Positions 53,391 to 62,263 of a DNA stretch of 64,000 bases are shown in pieces; position 1 is the first letter of the stretch; each line of letters opens with the position of its first letter. A model generated the notes under the pieces. That model had not been told where the DNA came from, ran no database searches, and saw only the letters and a list, made by a program, of their open reading frames with translations. Both the position numbers and the translations under genes were made by a program. The DNA is from an uncultured Sphaerochaeta sp. (GTDB lineage: Bacteria; Spirochaetota; Spirochaetia; Sphaerochaetales; Sphaerochaetaceae): positions 124,001 to 188,000 of the forward strand of contig NZ_OY781940.1 in NCBI RefSeq assembly GCF_963677315.1. The letters run 5' to 3'.

Positions 53391-55206
53391 GGCTATTTAG
53401 GTGGAAGCACACCCTCTCAATCTCTACAGCCTCTTCCCTGATACAGGAAGATTCAAGGACCTTATAAGAGTCCATGCCTGCAGATGCCATTTTTCTCTTT
53501 GCACCCTTCAGGTTTCCCACAGTCACCCTTCTCATGATCCCTGGTACATCCAAGTCTGTTCCCTCACAGCAAGATGGATGCTCGCAGTAGAGACAACGCC
53601 TGGCAGCAAGTCGAATCGTTCGGAGCTCTGGGCTATCTTCTGCAAAAAGCAGGTCCTTCGTAAAGGGAGGGTCAATAAGGCGCACATACGCTTTCCGTCT
53701 GTTATCGTAAATGAAAGGTTCAAGAGAGCGTTGCTTCAGTACAGCATTTGCGGCAGCAATACCACTGGTTGTTACAGTCGGTGTTCCGGTTCCCATAACT
53801 GTGGACTCACCACAGCAAAAGAGATTTGAGAACTCTGTTCGTATATGGAGTCGCTTGAACATGTGGTTCCCCAACATCTGTTTTGGACCGGCTACGGCTC
53901 CCCCATTTTTCAAGGTGTACCGCTCGATTGTCTTAGGTGTGGCAAGTTCAACATGCCTTACATGATTCCCTATCTCTGGCCAACGCTTTTCCAGGACGGT
54001 GATCAGACGGTTGATCTCCTCTTCTTTCCGTTGCTTATAGGGGTCTTCATCAAGGGGAGACCAATCTGCAAACGATGGGCCGATTGCCATCACCACGTGT
54101 GCATCCTCCGGGCAGATGGTCTTGTCATCCACACTCGGGATATAGACAGTCACTTCCGCTTCATCCAACGCATCAATGTTCCCGATCAGCATCTCTACAG
54201 CAATGGTCCCTTCATCAATGGCCTCTTTATCTACCAAAAGATATAAGGCAACACTTGGGTAGGTAGGCACCTGTTTTTCTGCCCACGTTCTTCTTTTTTC
54301 AGTCGTGGCTTCTGCAGGTAATAATTTTCCATATAGATTCCATACAGTTCCACTATAGATAATCTGATCAGCTGTCAATTTTCTTCCATCAGCAAGATTC
54401 ACCCCGGTTATTGTTCCCTGATTCGTAGTAAAGGACACTACCTCAGACTTATTGATCATCGTCCCGCCATGCTCCTCGATGACCTTCTCTAGCTTTCCTG
54501 TTAAGAAGAGCGTCGAACCAGCAGGATAATAACTACCCCCGACATGGTTATCGACAAACATTACCGATGAGAGTATTGCAGGAGATTCTGCTACAGTGGT
54601 GTAGCAGTAGGTACTGGTGAGCTTGTCGAAGAAGTTGAAAATCTTTGGATTGGAAAAATACTTCGAAAGAAGTGTTCTTGCACTCTTATTCAAGTACGAA
54701 AGAAACCTGATGTAGGAAATCGGATGGTGACGCATAGACTCAAGCGCTGCTTTCCTATCCACTTCATCAGGAGTGGTATAAGAAGGATTCTCCACCATTA
54801 CATGGGTATAGAGTTTCTCCATATCATGGTAAAACCTTCTTAGGTTCTGTTCCTCGTCAGGAAAGAGCGGGACCAGCTCTTCAATGAACTGTTCAATATT
54901 AGGGAAGAACCTCACCTTGGTATCGCCAAAATGGATACAATAAAGCAACTCATGCTGAATGATATCTATGGGTTCTTCCAGGCAGTTGAAAAGGAACCGA
55001 TGGGCATTGAAGCCCTTCTCTCCCCAACCGAAGAGCATGGAGGAGCCTTGGTCGAACAGGGTATCCTCACGACGGAAAGCTCCACAGCTCCCTCCAGGGT
55101 GGGTTGCCTTATCGACAACAGCTACCTTCAATCCCCGTTTTGCAAGCAAGGAAGCAGCACTCAATCCACTCAGTCCACCCCCAACTACCAGAACATCAAA
55201 ATCCAT
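53383..55206 (-). CDS. Phytoene desaturase-like FAD oxidoreductase with C-terminal Fe-S motif
   Basis: Flavoprotein of 607 residues. The N-terminal FAD site is VLVVGGGLSGLSAASLLAKRGL, as in carotenoid desaturases and isomerases; GTPTVTTSGIAAANAVLK near residue 495 closes the FAD domain. The last 80 residues hold RCLYCEHPSCC and DVPGIMRRVTVGNLKGAKRK, like the Fe-S adaptor of GltD or dihydropyrimidine dehydrogenase. No carotenoid genes are near. ATG 55206 has GAGGAGGGG just upstream. Eleven bases after the flavodoxin-like gene, its possible electron partner. Confidence 0.7.
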   Translation of the reverse strand: MDFDVLVVGGGLSGLSAASLLAKRGLKVAVVDKATHPGGSCGAFRREDTLFDQGSSMLFGWGEKGFNAHRFLFNCLEEPIDIIQHELLYCIHFGDTKVRFFPNIEQFIEELVPLFPDEEQNLRRFYHDMEKLYTHVMVENPSYTTPDEVDRKAALESMRHHPISYIRFLSYLNKSARTLLSKYFSNPKIFNFFDKLTSTYCYTTVAESPAILSSVMFVDNHVGGSYYPAGSTLFLTGKLEKVIEEHGGTMINKSEVVSFTTNQGTITGVNLADGRKLTADQIIYSGTVWNLYGKLLPAEATTEKRRTWAEKQVPTYPSVALYLLVDKEAIDEGTIAVEMLIGNIDALDEAEVTVYIPSVDDKTICPEDAHVVMAIGPSFADWSPLDEDPYKQRKEEEINRLITVLEKRWPEIGNHVRHVELATPKTIERYTLKNGGAVAGPKQMLGNHMFKRLHIRTEFSNLFCCGESTVMGTGTPTVTTSGIAAANAVLKQRSLEPFIYDNRRKAYVRLIDPPFTKDLLFAEDSPELRTIRLAARRCLYCEHPSCCEGTDLDVPGIMRRVTVGNLKGAKRKMASAGMDSYKVLESSCIREEAVEIERVCFHLNSLT

Positions 55207-55217
55207 GCAACCCCTCC

Positions 55218-55718
55218 TCACAAGGCTTTGCTATGCTCATTAACTATATTGCAAATTGACGCAATCTGCGCTTCATCACGCGCTGCAGTTTCTTCACTTG
55301 GATGTACAAATCGTTCCTCACCCAGGATAGATGCGCCTTTGGCGGTTTTTCGCATTCTTTGGAAGCATCGTTTTGCTGGTCCTCCGCTACAAGTTGCGAT
55401 GAAAAACACTCTCTTGGCAGTAAGATCAGTCTGTCTGAGAAAGGAGTACATGGGGGCGCTGGTAGTCTCTGCCCAGATAGGTGTACAGAGCAAAACCAAA
55501 CCGTAGCTCTCAAGCACAGGAACCGGTGGTTGTAATGCAACCTTCCATTTGAGGCTGGCGTCCCTGCCAGCACAGAAAAATTTCGGGAATCCTTTGGTAG
55601 GATACCTTCTTTTTGGATGAATCTGGAAAAGATCAGCACCTAATCTCTCGGCGAGCTGCTCTGCCAAATACTTCGTATGACCTTCCAACGAATAGAAAAC
55701 AACTGCAATGGTATTCAT
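55218..55718 (-). CDS. Flavodoxin-like protein
   Basis: Flavodoxin-fold protein of 166 residues. The first strand and FMN loop are IAVVFYSLEGHTKYLAE; the middle has LLCTPIWAETTSAPMYSFL and the end CSGGPAKRCF. This resembles menaquinone-dependent protoporphyrinogen or NAD(P)H-dependent flavodoxins that act as small reductases. It precedes and likely shares a transcript with the FAD/Fe-S oxidoreductase. Confidence 0.75.
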   Translation of the reverse strand: MNTIAVVFYSLEGHTKYLAEQLAERLGADLFQIHPKRRYPTKGFPKFFCAGRDASLKWKVALQPPVPVLESYGLVLLCTPIWAETTSAPMYSFLRQTDLTAKRVFFIATCSGGPAKRCFQRMRKTAKGASILGEERFVHPSEETAARDEAQIASICNIVNEHSKAL

Positions 55719-55806
55719 GTAGTGAGTGTACCATGAGTTATGCTGTCAGACCATGAGATATTTCACTACCTTGCAACAAAGTTTGGGCTGAGTTATAACA
55801 GAGCAT

Positions 55807-56595
55807 ATGCAGACACTACCCCTTCATATGATCGATTCTCACTTCCATCTATTGTCCATCAAGCGAAAAGGCATCGAGGTTGATTCCCTTCTCAACACCA
55901 TGCAGGAACACTCCATGGAAGGCATCGACATTGGACTCGAAGCCGATGACCTGACTGCGCGGGCTAAGCGCTTTGCGGGCTACCCCTTTGTTCATCTGAG
56001 TGGGGGGATAGGGCCATGGGGAGTGAAAGAAGGAGAAATACCGGTGGAGACCCAGCTGGAAACTCTGCAGAAACAGCTCGAGGGAAACAATGCAGTGGCC
56101 ATTGGTGAGATTGGGTTGGATAATCACTGGGACTATGGGACCAAAACTGCACAGGAAGGGCTGCTCCTCTCACAAATTGACATAGCAGAACAGAGAAATC
56201 TCCCCGTCATATTCCACAACCGTGAAGCAGACGAGCAGTTCATCACACTGCTGAGAAGTCGTGGATTCTCCAGACAGGGTGTCTTTCACTGTTTCCAGGG
56301 GAGCGAGGAGCTTGCAAAGCTCGCAATCCATAAAGGATTCTTTCTCTCCTTTGCAGGACCTTTAACCTACAAGGCAAACAGGGCAATGCAGGAACTCTTT
56401 ATTCAGATGCCTTTAGAGCGTATTCTCTTGGAAACTGACAGCCCTTATCTTAGCCCGAATCCCATGAGAGGAAGAGTGAATACCCCCTTGCATATGGAGC
56501 ATATCTACCGGTTTGCGGCTGAATTGCGGGGTATTGAGCTAGCTGATCTGATTCAGCAAGTAAAAACCAACTTCCATTCCTTCCTTAGAGGCTGA
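55807..56595 (+). CDS. TatD-family metal-dependent hydrolase
   Basis: TIM-barrel hydrolase of 262 residues. The metal motif IDSHFH gives His12 and His14; others are AIGEIGLDNHW, VIFHNREADEQF, VFHCFQGSEELA and LLETDSPYLSPNP. Members are DNA/RNA exonucleases or D-amino-acyl hydrolases. Either ATG 55807 or ATG 55828 may start translation; the ribosome site is weak. Its end overlaps the convergent gene by 11 bases. Confidence 0.82.
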   Translation: MQTLPLHMIDSHFHLLSIKRKGIEVDSLLNTMQEHSMEGIDIGLEADDLTARAKRFAGYPFVHLSGGIGPWGVKEGEIPVETQLETLQKQLEGNNAVAIGEIGLDNHWDYGTKTAQEGLLLSQIDIAEQRNLPVIFHNREADEQFITLLRSRGFSRQGVFHCFQGSEELAKLAIHKGFFLSFAGPLTYKANRAMQELFIQMPLERILLETDSPYLSPNPMRGRVNTPLHMEHIYRFAAELRGIELADLIQQVKTNFHSFLRG

Positions 56596-57349
56596 TCATC
56601 CTCCACGTAAGTACGTGGATCTCATCTTTGCCTGAGAACAATGCATGTACCCCAGCTACAAGATCTGGTACCAGTACCCCACTTTGCTGCTTTGGGGGGA
56701 TCATGGACAGATACTCTGCAGGGACCACCCATTGCATGGAAGCATCCTGCAACAAGGGTATTGCCCAAGAGCCTAGAGAGGGGGCAACCACTGTTATCAC
56801 CTGGCGTTCTTGCAAGGTGCGAGACATGCGCTCCGCAAATTGACTTTCAATTTCATCGTTCCCTTTGATGAACACTAAATCACTGGGGAAATATTGAGAG
56901 AAACGTTCTACATCCTCATCCCCTACCAATGCAGCAAGCAGGTCAGGATAGTTCAAATCGCTGAGCATGGACTCATCATCAATAAACCAAAATTGATGAA
57001 AGGTACTGGCATAGTCGGAGCTTTTGCCTTGGCCTACCAGATTGAGAGGAACATCAGTGTTTTTCAGTTTCGAACTCACCAAGGGGGAAGCAATGACGAA
57101 TTGGCTCCTCTCATCTACTGCATCCAGCAACTGTTTTGGATCCAACGTCAGAGAAACTTCCTCAACTGCGAGGATATATCCTGATTGCAAAAGAGAAAAG
57201 AAAAGCTTAGGTCTCTGCACTGCAAGCACAGTCTTACTGTAAGGAGTATCCACAAGAAAGGTTACCCGAGGCAAGAAGATAGAGAACACCAAGATTGTTG
57301 CAATGAGCAACAATACAAGAGACAAGGGCAACACAATCCTTCTATTCAT
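56585..57349 (-). CDS. Membrane-anchored protein of unknown function
   Basis: Protein of 254 residues with one N-terminal helix (VLPLSLVLLLIATILVFSIF) and a large outside domain. The domain alternates hydrophobic strands with acidic loops (VVAPSLGSWAIPLLQ; LVPDLVAGVHALFSG), resembling a periplasmic-binding-type fold, but I do not recognise a family. ATG 57349 puts the helix at the N-terminus; an extension to 57457 would cover the fba promoter, so the short form is preferred. The ribosome site is weak. Confidence 0.5.
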   Translation of the reverse strand: MNRRIVLPLSLVLLLIATILVFSIFLPRVTFLVDTPYSKTVLAVQRPKLFFSLLQSGYILAVEEVSLTLDPKQLLDAVDERSQFVIASPLVSSKLKNTDVPLNLVGQGKSSDYASTFHQFWFIDDESMLSDLNYPDLLAALVGDEDVERFSQYFPSDLVFIKGNDEIESQFAERMSRTLQERQVITVVAPSLGSWAIPLLQDASMQWVVPAEYLSMIPPKQQSGVLVPDLVAGVHALFSGKDEIHVLTWRMISL

Positions 57350-57403
57350 GCCCAAAACTGTACCAATCGTGTTGCCTGCAGTCAATAAACAAGTGGATAC
57401 TGG

Positions 57404-57432
57404 TTGACCACTTCCACCATATTGGCTACATT
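57404..57432 (+). promoter_or_regulatory. Candidate promoter of fba
   Basis: TTGACC (57404-57409) and TACATT (57427-57432) are 17 bases apart, 40 bases before the fba start. Confidence 0.65.
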
Positions 57433-57471
57433 TGTAACGAAAAGAACCTACCATCATACAAGGAGTAACCT

Positions 57472-58464
57472 ATGACATCCTATAAAGAACTTGGTCTGGT
57501 AAATACCAAAGACATGTTCGCAAAGGCTATCAAGGGTGGGTATGCAATTCCTGCCTACAATTTTAACAACATGGAACAACTTCAAGCAATTATTCAGGCT
57601 TGTGTTGAGACCAAATCCCCAGTAATTCTTCAGGTTTCCAAGGGCGCTCGAGACTACGCCAATATTAATCTGCTGAGAAACATGGCACGCGGTGCTGGTG
57701 AGTATGCAAAGGAACTCGGATGTGAGATTCCCATTGTCCTGCACCTTGACCATGGCGACAGCTTTGAGACCTGTAAGGAATGTATCGACAACGGTTTCTC
57801 CTCTGTCATGATTGATGGTTCCCACCTCCCCTATGAAGAGAACATTGCAGTCACTAAGAAAGTTGTGGAGTATGCACACGAGCGTGGCGTAACGGTTGAA
57901 GGTGAACTTGGCGTGCTCGCTGGCATTGAAGATGATGTCGTTGCTGAGGTAAGCCACTACACCAAGCCCGAAGAAGTTGTGGATTTTGTCAACCGCACCG
58001 GTTGTGACTCCCTTGCTATCTCCATCGGAACAAGCCACGGCGCAAACAAGTTTGAGCCTAGCCAGTGTACCCGCAATGAAGAAGGAGTGCTTATCCCACC
58101 TCCACTTCGCTTCGACATCCTCGAAGAAATCGAGAGACAGCTCCCAGGCTTCCCCATTGTCCTTCATGGTTCTTCCTCTGTTCCCATGCAGTATGTAAAC
58201 ATGATCCTGCAGTACGGTGGACAGCTCAAGGACAGCGTTGGAATTCCTGAGGAACAGCTTCGCAAGGCTGCAAAGAGTGCTGTATGCAAGATTAACATCG
58301 ACAGCGATGGAAGACTTGCAATGACCGCTCTTATTCGCAAGACCATGGCAGAGAAACCCGGAGAGTTCGATCCCCGCAAGTATCTCGGACCTGCTCGCGA
58401 TGAGCTGAAGAAGATGTACATGCACAAGAACATCAACGTGCTTGGTTCTGCCAATCACGCGTAA
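57472..58464 (+). CDS. fba: Class II fructose-bisphosphate aldolase
   Basis: Glycolytic and gluconeogenic zinc aldolase of 330 residues, TIM barrel. The metal and substrate motifs include HLDHGDSFETCKE (about residue 97), VEGELGVLAGIED, SISIGTSHG in slightly changed form, and LHGSSSVP. A strong promoter and AAGGAG precede it and a terminator follows, so it is a single-gene unit. Confidence 0.95.
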   Translation: MTSYKELGLVNTKDMFAKAIKGGYAIPAYNFNNMEQLQAIIQACVETKSPVILQVSKGARDYANINLLRNMARGAGEYAKELGCEIPIVLHLDHGDSFETCKECIDNGFSSVMIDGSHLPYEENIAVTKKVVEYAHERGVTVEGELGVLAGIEDDVVAEVSHYTKPEEVVDFVNRTGCDSLAISIGTSHGANKFEPSQCTRNEEGVLIPPPLRFDILEEIERQLPGFPIVLHGSSSVPMQYVNMILQYGGQLKDSVGIPEEQLRKAAKSAVCKINIDSDGRLAMTALIRKTMAEKPGEFDPRKYLGPARDELKKMYMHKNINVLGSANHA

Positions 58465-58478
58465 GTTTCTATAGTTCT

Positions 58479-58512
58479 AAAAAGGCCACTGGAAACCCTA
58501 GTGGCCTTTTTC
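58479..58512 (+). terminator. Rho-independent terminator after fba
   Basis: AAAGGCCACT / AGTGGCCTTT form a perfect 10-bp stem with a 9-base loop, extended by A-T pairs and followed by TT. Confidence 0.88.
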
Positions 58513-58535
58513 GCATATTGCCTAGGGGAGATACT

Positions 58536-58565
58536 TTGACACACTTCCTAGGCATGTGTTATATT
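58536..58565 (+). promoter_or_regulatory. Promoter of the infC operon
   Basis: A consensus TTGACA (58536-58541) and TATATT (58560-58565) are 18 bases apart, with TG just upstream (extended -10). It is followed by a 60-base leader with a GTCGGCC/GGCTGAC stem at about 58573-58591. Confidence 0.72.
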
Positions 58566-58635
58566 GTTTTGCGTCGGCCCTTTAGGCTGACTTACCTTCA
58601 ACGATATGGTTTTCACCGAAAACAAAGGAGCTCGA

Positions 58636-59187
58636 TTGGCTACAAAGGATTTGAGGATCAACAAACAGATCCGTGCACGAGAAGTATTCGTCATTGATGC
58701 AGATGGCAATCAAAAAGGTATCATGAGCGTCTATGACGCTGTCGCATTTGCAGATGAACAGGGATTGGACTTGGTAGAGGTTTCTCCAAATGCAAGACCA
58801 CCGGTTTGCAAGATTCTTGATTATGGTAAGTATCGCTATGAGCAAGAAAAGCGCATGAGAGAAGCCAAAAAGAACCAGAACATCATCAAGATGAAGGAAA
58901 TCCGGATGCAGCCCAAGATCGAAAGACACGATCTTGAGACCAAATCAAAGTTCATCGGTGACTTCCTCGACGAAGGGAACAAGGTCAAGGTAAGCATACG
59001 CTTCCGTGGCCGTGAACTTGCCCATACTGAATTGGGTAAGGTTGTCCTGGACAAGATACTTGCCCAGCTCACCGAAAATGGTGTAGGGTACAACCTTGAC
59101 CGAGGAGCGATGATGGAAGGAAGAATGATGAGCATGATCGTCAGTCCCTCCAAGAGTGCTTCTGGATCGGGCAAGAAAAAGAATTAG
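58636..59187 (+). CDS. infC: Translation initiation factor IF-3
   Basis: Two-domain factor of 183 residues that keeps 30S subunits free and checks start codons. The N domain has [16 protein letters not shown] and the linker is basic; the C domain has [22 protein letters not shown] 58636 is chosen: AAAGGAG is 5 bases before it, while ATG 58606 has none. A rare start is common for infC and allows self-control. Heads infC-rpmI-rplT. Confidence 0.92.
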   Translation: MATKDLRINKQIRAREVFVIDADGNQKGIMSVYDAVAFADEQGLDLVEVSPNARPPVCKILDYGKYRYEQEKRMREAKKNQNIIKMKEIRMQPKIERHDLETKSKFIGDFLDEGNKVKVSIRFRGRELAHTELGKVVLDKILAQLTENGVGYNLDRGAMMEGRMMSMIVSPSKSASGSGKKKN

Positions 59188-59272
59188 TAACAGTATCCCG
59201 CATGGGATGGTGAATATGCAGCTCCAAGGGGTTCTTGTTCCTTGCGAGCGCAAGAATGGAAGGTGCAATACA

Positions 59273-59470
59273 ATGCCCAAGATGAAAACAAGAAAATCCG
59301 CTGCAAAGCGGTACCGTGTGACTGGAACTGGAAAGGTCCGCTATAAAAAGCAGGGTCTTCGCCATATCCTCACCAAGAAGAGCAGCAAGCGCAAGGCCAA
59401 CCTGCGTGCAACTGGAATCCTAGCAGACATGGAAGCAAAACGAGCTAAATCGATGCTTCCCTACGCGTAA
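59273..59470 (+). CDS. rpmI: 50S ribosomal protein L35
   Basis: Basic 65-residue ribosomal protein: [20 protein letters not shown] at the start and [10 protein letters not shown] at the end. ATG 59273 is the family start. The 85 bases before it hold two small hairpins (ATCCC/GGGAT and CTTGC/GCAAG), which may slow or control reading from infC. Confidence 0.95.
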   Translation: MPKMKTRKSAAKRYRVTGTGKVRYKKQGLRHILTKKSSKRKANLRATGILADMEAKRAKSMLPYA

Positions 59471-59482
59471 GGAGGGTGGGAT

Positions 59483-59842
59483 ATGCCTAGAGCAGTAGAC
59501 GGAACGAAACACAAAGACAGAAGAAAGAAGATTCTTGAGCTGGCCAAAGGTTATTATGGTCGCAGAAGCACAAACAACCGTGTTGCTAAAGACGCAGTTG
59601 CAAAGGCTGGGCAGTATGCCTATCGCGGTCGTAAAGAGCGAAAGCGGGATTTCCGCAAGCTCTGGATTGCAAGAATCAACGCAGCTGTGCACGCTGAGGG
59701 TCTCAACTACTCCCAGTTCATGCATGGCATGAAACTTGCCAACATCGAGATCAACAGAAAGGCCCTCTCCAATATGGCTATTGAAGACAAGGCTGCATTC
59801 TCTGCTCTCGTTGCACAGGTCAAGGTTGCCTTGGAGAACTAA
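59483..59842 (+). CDS. rplT: 50S ribosomal protein L20
   Basis: Basic 119-residue protein of the large subunit, also a repressor of its own operon in other bacteria. Typical segments are HKDRRKKILELAKGYYGRRS and KRDFRKLWIARINAA. GGAGGG precedes ATG 59483, 12 bases after rpmI. Confidence 0.96.
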   Translation: MPRAVDGTKHKDRRKKILELAKGYYGRRSTNNRVAKDAVAKAGQYAYRGRKERKRDFRKLWIARINAAVHAEGLNYSQFMHGMKLANIEINRKALSNMAIEDKAAFSALVAQVKVALEN

Positions 59843-59879
59843 CTCCTGGCAAATCGTCCAAACGCTGTAAGGAGGAACC

Positions 59880-60236
59880 ATGTCAGTTGTCGATTCGGTA
59901 AAAATGCTTGAACTGCGAACCAAGAAGGCTGCAGGCCTGATTGCAATGCTCCGCAAGGAGAAGGAAGAGTTGCAGGAAAAGTTTGATTTGGTACATGCAC
60001 ACAATGCTGAGCTTGAAGAGTACGTTGAGAGTTTCCAGACGAGCAACAAACTTATTGAGGATAGTATTGCAAACGCCATGGACAATCTGTCTACCATCGA
60101 AGGACTGGATGAAGTCCCCCTCCTAGATGATGCTCAGATTGAGTTGGAAGCCGCAGATGGATTTACCAGTGGTGATGCCCTCATTGATGAGGAAGTCGAT
60201 CTGGATGCCCTTCTTGAGGACAGTCCCTCTCTCTGA
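59880..60236 (+). CDS. ZapB-like coiled-coil protein
   Basis: Protein of 118 residues. Residues 5-55 form a coiled coil (RTKKAAGLIAMLRKEKEELQ), then a short linker and a strongly acidic tail (LIDEEVDLDALLEDS). The heptads look like the cell-division protein ZapB, but that is a weak match and any coiled coil could look so. TAAGGAGG precedes ATG 59880. Follows rplT by 37 bases, so it is read with the ribosomal genes. Confidence 0.5.
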   Translation: MSVVDSVKMLELRTKKAAGLIAMLRKEKEELQEKFDLVHAHNAELEEYVESFQTSNKLIEDSIANAMDNLSTIEGLDEVPLLDDAQIELEAADGFTSGDALIDEEVDLDALLEDSPSL

Positions 60237-60265
60237 TCCTTGTCCAAGTGTTAGGACACTGTCGT

Positions 60266-60292
60266 AAACGGGACCTACGGGTCCCGTTTTAT
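60266..60292 (+). terminator. Terminator of the infC-rplT-coiled coil unit
   Basis: AAACGGGACC / GGTCCCGTTT form a perfect 10-bp stem with a TACG loop, followed by TATTATC. Confidence 0.88.
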
Positions 60293-60377
60293 TATCTATG
60301 CCCCCTTTTACAAAGTGGGTTCTTATTGTACGATGTAGGTGTAGCAGACACCTGCTCTGATATTTGACAAGTTATTT

Positions 60378-60560
60378 TCCTGCGGTGTGCGCCTGGAGCC
60401 ATAGTCTCTTGGCTCAACATACACAAACGGGATGCGGCATAGCTGATTTGCATTGATCCAACTTCCTTGGGAGTTTAACGGAACAGAATTTTCAGCCAAA
60501 CTGGTTTCCCCCTTGAACCAAAGGTTCAAGAGCAATCTCCGGGTACGGCACCGCAGGTTT
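60378..60560 (+). ncRNA. ssrS: 6S RNA
   Basis: RNA of about 183 bases that binds RNA polymerase holoenzyme. The closing stem is CCTGCGGTG (60379-60387) with CACCGCAGG (60549-60557). The left arm has CCTGGAGCC and the right arm CCTTGAACCAAAGGTTCAAG, which matches the E. coli 6S segment CCTTGAACCAAGGGTTCAAG closely, with a large central bulge between. No open protein frame explains this region. A clear promoter was not found. It lies between a terminator and a TPR gene. Confidence 0.88.
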
Positions 60561-60587
60561 TCTCTTGCTTACAGGAATAAATAATCC

Positions 60588-61847
60588 ATGCCAGAACAAC
60601 AAAACCCTTTGAAGCATTGTATCTTCATTTCCCTCCCCTCCTCAATGGAACAAGACATTGGTGATTTTCATGTCGATAGTTCCATCAAGATTCCGGTTCA
60701 ACTTCCCGACGGGAAGACCCAGATAGATACAACAACTGAAATTTCCATTGAGTTGATTGTTGCGGGAATGTTGAAAATCATCGCTTTCAACTGGGAGCAC
60801 GAACATGCGTCTTACTACCGTGATTTCGTACTTGCAGTTCAACCAGACGCTCCCCAGGAGCTTACCTTAGCTGCAATTGCCCAAGAGAAGAAAGGCAACT
60901 ACACCTTTGCTGAAGAACTCTTCCTCTCAGTGATCCGACTCGCTCCACAGAGTGCTTCGTTCATCAACTTGGCTACTCTCTACAGTAGGATGGCTATCCA
61001 GGATAGTGAAAAGGGCGAGGTCTATGATCTCTATCAGCAGAAGATGATCAACATCCTGCATGAAGGACTGGAAGTAGTAGGAGAAGATGCCTCGCTCTAT
61101 AGTGAAATAGGATTCTTCCACCTTTACCAAGGAAATGTAGAACTCGCTGGGGAGTACCTTGACCAGTATCTTGAGCTTGCTGAAGAAGGCGAGAAAAAAA
61201 AGCATGTCATGAACATCATGAAAGACATCAAAACCAAGCTCAATGATGATGCAAACCTCATGCAGGCCTATGATGCAATCCAGATGAATGATGAAGAGAA
61301 AGCACTGGAGCTTTTGGCATCCTATATCAAGGACAACCCAAAGGTCTGGAATGCATGGTTTCTCAAAGGCTGGGCACTTAGGCGCCTCTCTCGCTTCCAG
61401 GAAGCTGAAGAAGCATTGGTACAAGCCCTTGCTTGGACGAAAGGAAGCAGTGACATCTATAATGAACTCGCGCTCTGTAGCATTGAAACGGGGAAAGCAG
61501 AACTTGCCAAGACCTACCTCAATACAGCAGTGGACCTCGATGATGAAAATATTACACTGGTGAGCAACCTCGCCTACCTCCATCTCAAGGATGGGGAACT
61601 GGACGAAGCTCGGAAGTTTCTCGAGATGGCTCGAGGCATTGACCCCAATGATCCTGTAATCATCCAGCTGATGAAGGACTACCAGAATCAGAGTGGAGAG
61701 GTACTCTCCTCCCCTGTCGTTGAAGAGCTTGTCAGCGCAGAAGAAGTCATCACACAGAGCAAGGAAGAACACCCATTCTCCATTCAAGGAAAGGAAGAGA
61801 CCGACGACATTGAGGCCGCTTTTTCCCTGGAGGATGAGGAGCGATGA
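60588..61847 (+). CDS. TPR-repeat protein
   Basis: Protein of 419 residues. After about 90 residues without repeats come several TPR units (KKGNYTFAEELFLSVIRLAP; ALRRLSRFQEAEEALVQALAW; LKDGELDEARKFLEMARGIDP), which form a protein-binding solenoid. The C-terminal 60 residues are acidic and probably disordered. No signal peptide. It overlaps tsaE by 4 bases, so it is in the tsaE-tsaB-trxB operon. Partner unknown. Confidence 0.75.
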   Translation: MPEQQNPLKHCIFISLPSSMEQDIGDFHVDSSIKIPVQLPDGKTQIDTTTEISIELIVAGMLKIIAFNWEHEHASYYRDFVLAVQPDAPQELTLAAIAQEKKGNYTFAEELFLSVIRLAPQSASFINLATLYSRMAIQDSEKGEVYDLYQQKMINILHEGLEVVGEDASLYSEIGFFHLYQGNVELAGEYLDQYLELAEEGEKKKHVMNIMKDIKTKLNDDANLMQAYDAIQMNDEEKALELLASYIKDNPKVWNAWFLKGWALRRLSRFQEAEEALVQALAWTKGSSDIYNELALCSIETGKAELAKTYLNTAVDLDDENITLVSNLAYLHLKDGELDEARKFLEMARGIDPNDPVIIQLMKDYQNQSGEVLSSPVVEELVSAEEVITQSKEEHPFSIQGKEETDDIEAAFSLEDEER

Positions 61848-62263
61848 CCGTCACCACCCACAGCGAAGAAGAGACGAGGAACCTGGGGAAAAGCATAGCA
61901 ATGCAATGCAAGCCAGGCACGGTAATCTCCTTACGCGGTAGTCTCGGGTCTGGGAAAACCGTATTTGCGAAGGGTCTTGCCGAAGGATTGGGAATTGGGG
62001 AATCTATTGTCAGTCCAACCTTTACACTCATCCAGGAGTATGAAGGATCACTTCCACTCTACCATATGGATCTCTATCGTATCGAAGGCATTGAAGAGTT
62101 TGAGATGATCGGTGGGGAGGAACTGCTCTATGGAAAGGGGGTCACCCTCATAGAGTGGAGCGAAAAGGTTGAGGAGCTGCTTCCCGATTCAACAATTTTT
62201 GTGCATATTAGAATTATGCCTAATCAAGAAAGAATCATCACCCTTGAAGGGGTCCAACTATGA
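61844..62263 (+). CDS. tsaE: tRNA threonylcarbamoyladenosine complex ATPase TsaE
   Basis: ATPase of 139 residues that supports t6A formation on ANN-decoding tRNAs. Walker A is GSLGSGKT (residues 32-39), and the LYRIEG-EEFEMIGGEELL segment holds the next conserved part. ATG 61844 overlaps the TPR gene as ATGA, and tsaB overlaps its end. Confidence 0.94.
   Translation: MTVTTHSEEETRNLGKSIAMQCKPGTVISLRGSLGSGKTVFAKGLAEGLGIGESIVSPTFTLIQEYEGSLPLYHMDLYRIEGIEEFEMIGGEELLYGKGVTLIEWSEKVEELLPDSTIFVHIRIMPNQERIITLEGVQL

Noticed and set aside
55774..55784. A GCAAC element before tatD
   Set aside because: Only one half is present; the second GCAAC is missing, so it is not counted with the four sites.
57454..58458. 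A 334-residue frame opposite fba
   Set aside because: It is the antisense of a highly biased aldolase gene and resembles no protein.
60323..60535. A minus-strand frame over the 6S RNA
   Set aside because: No ribosome site, and the bases are explained by the paired arms of the RNA.
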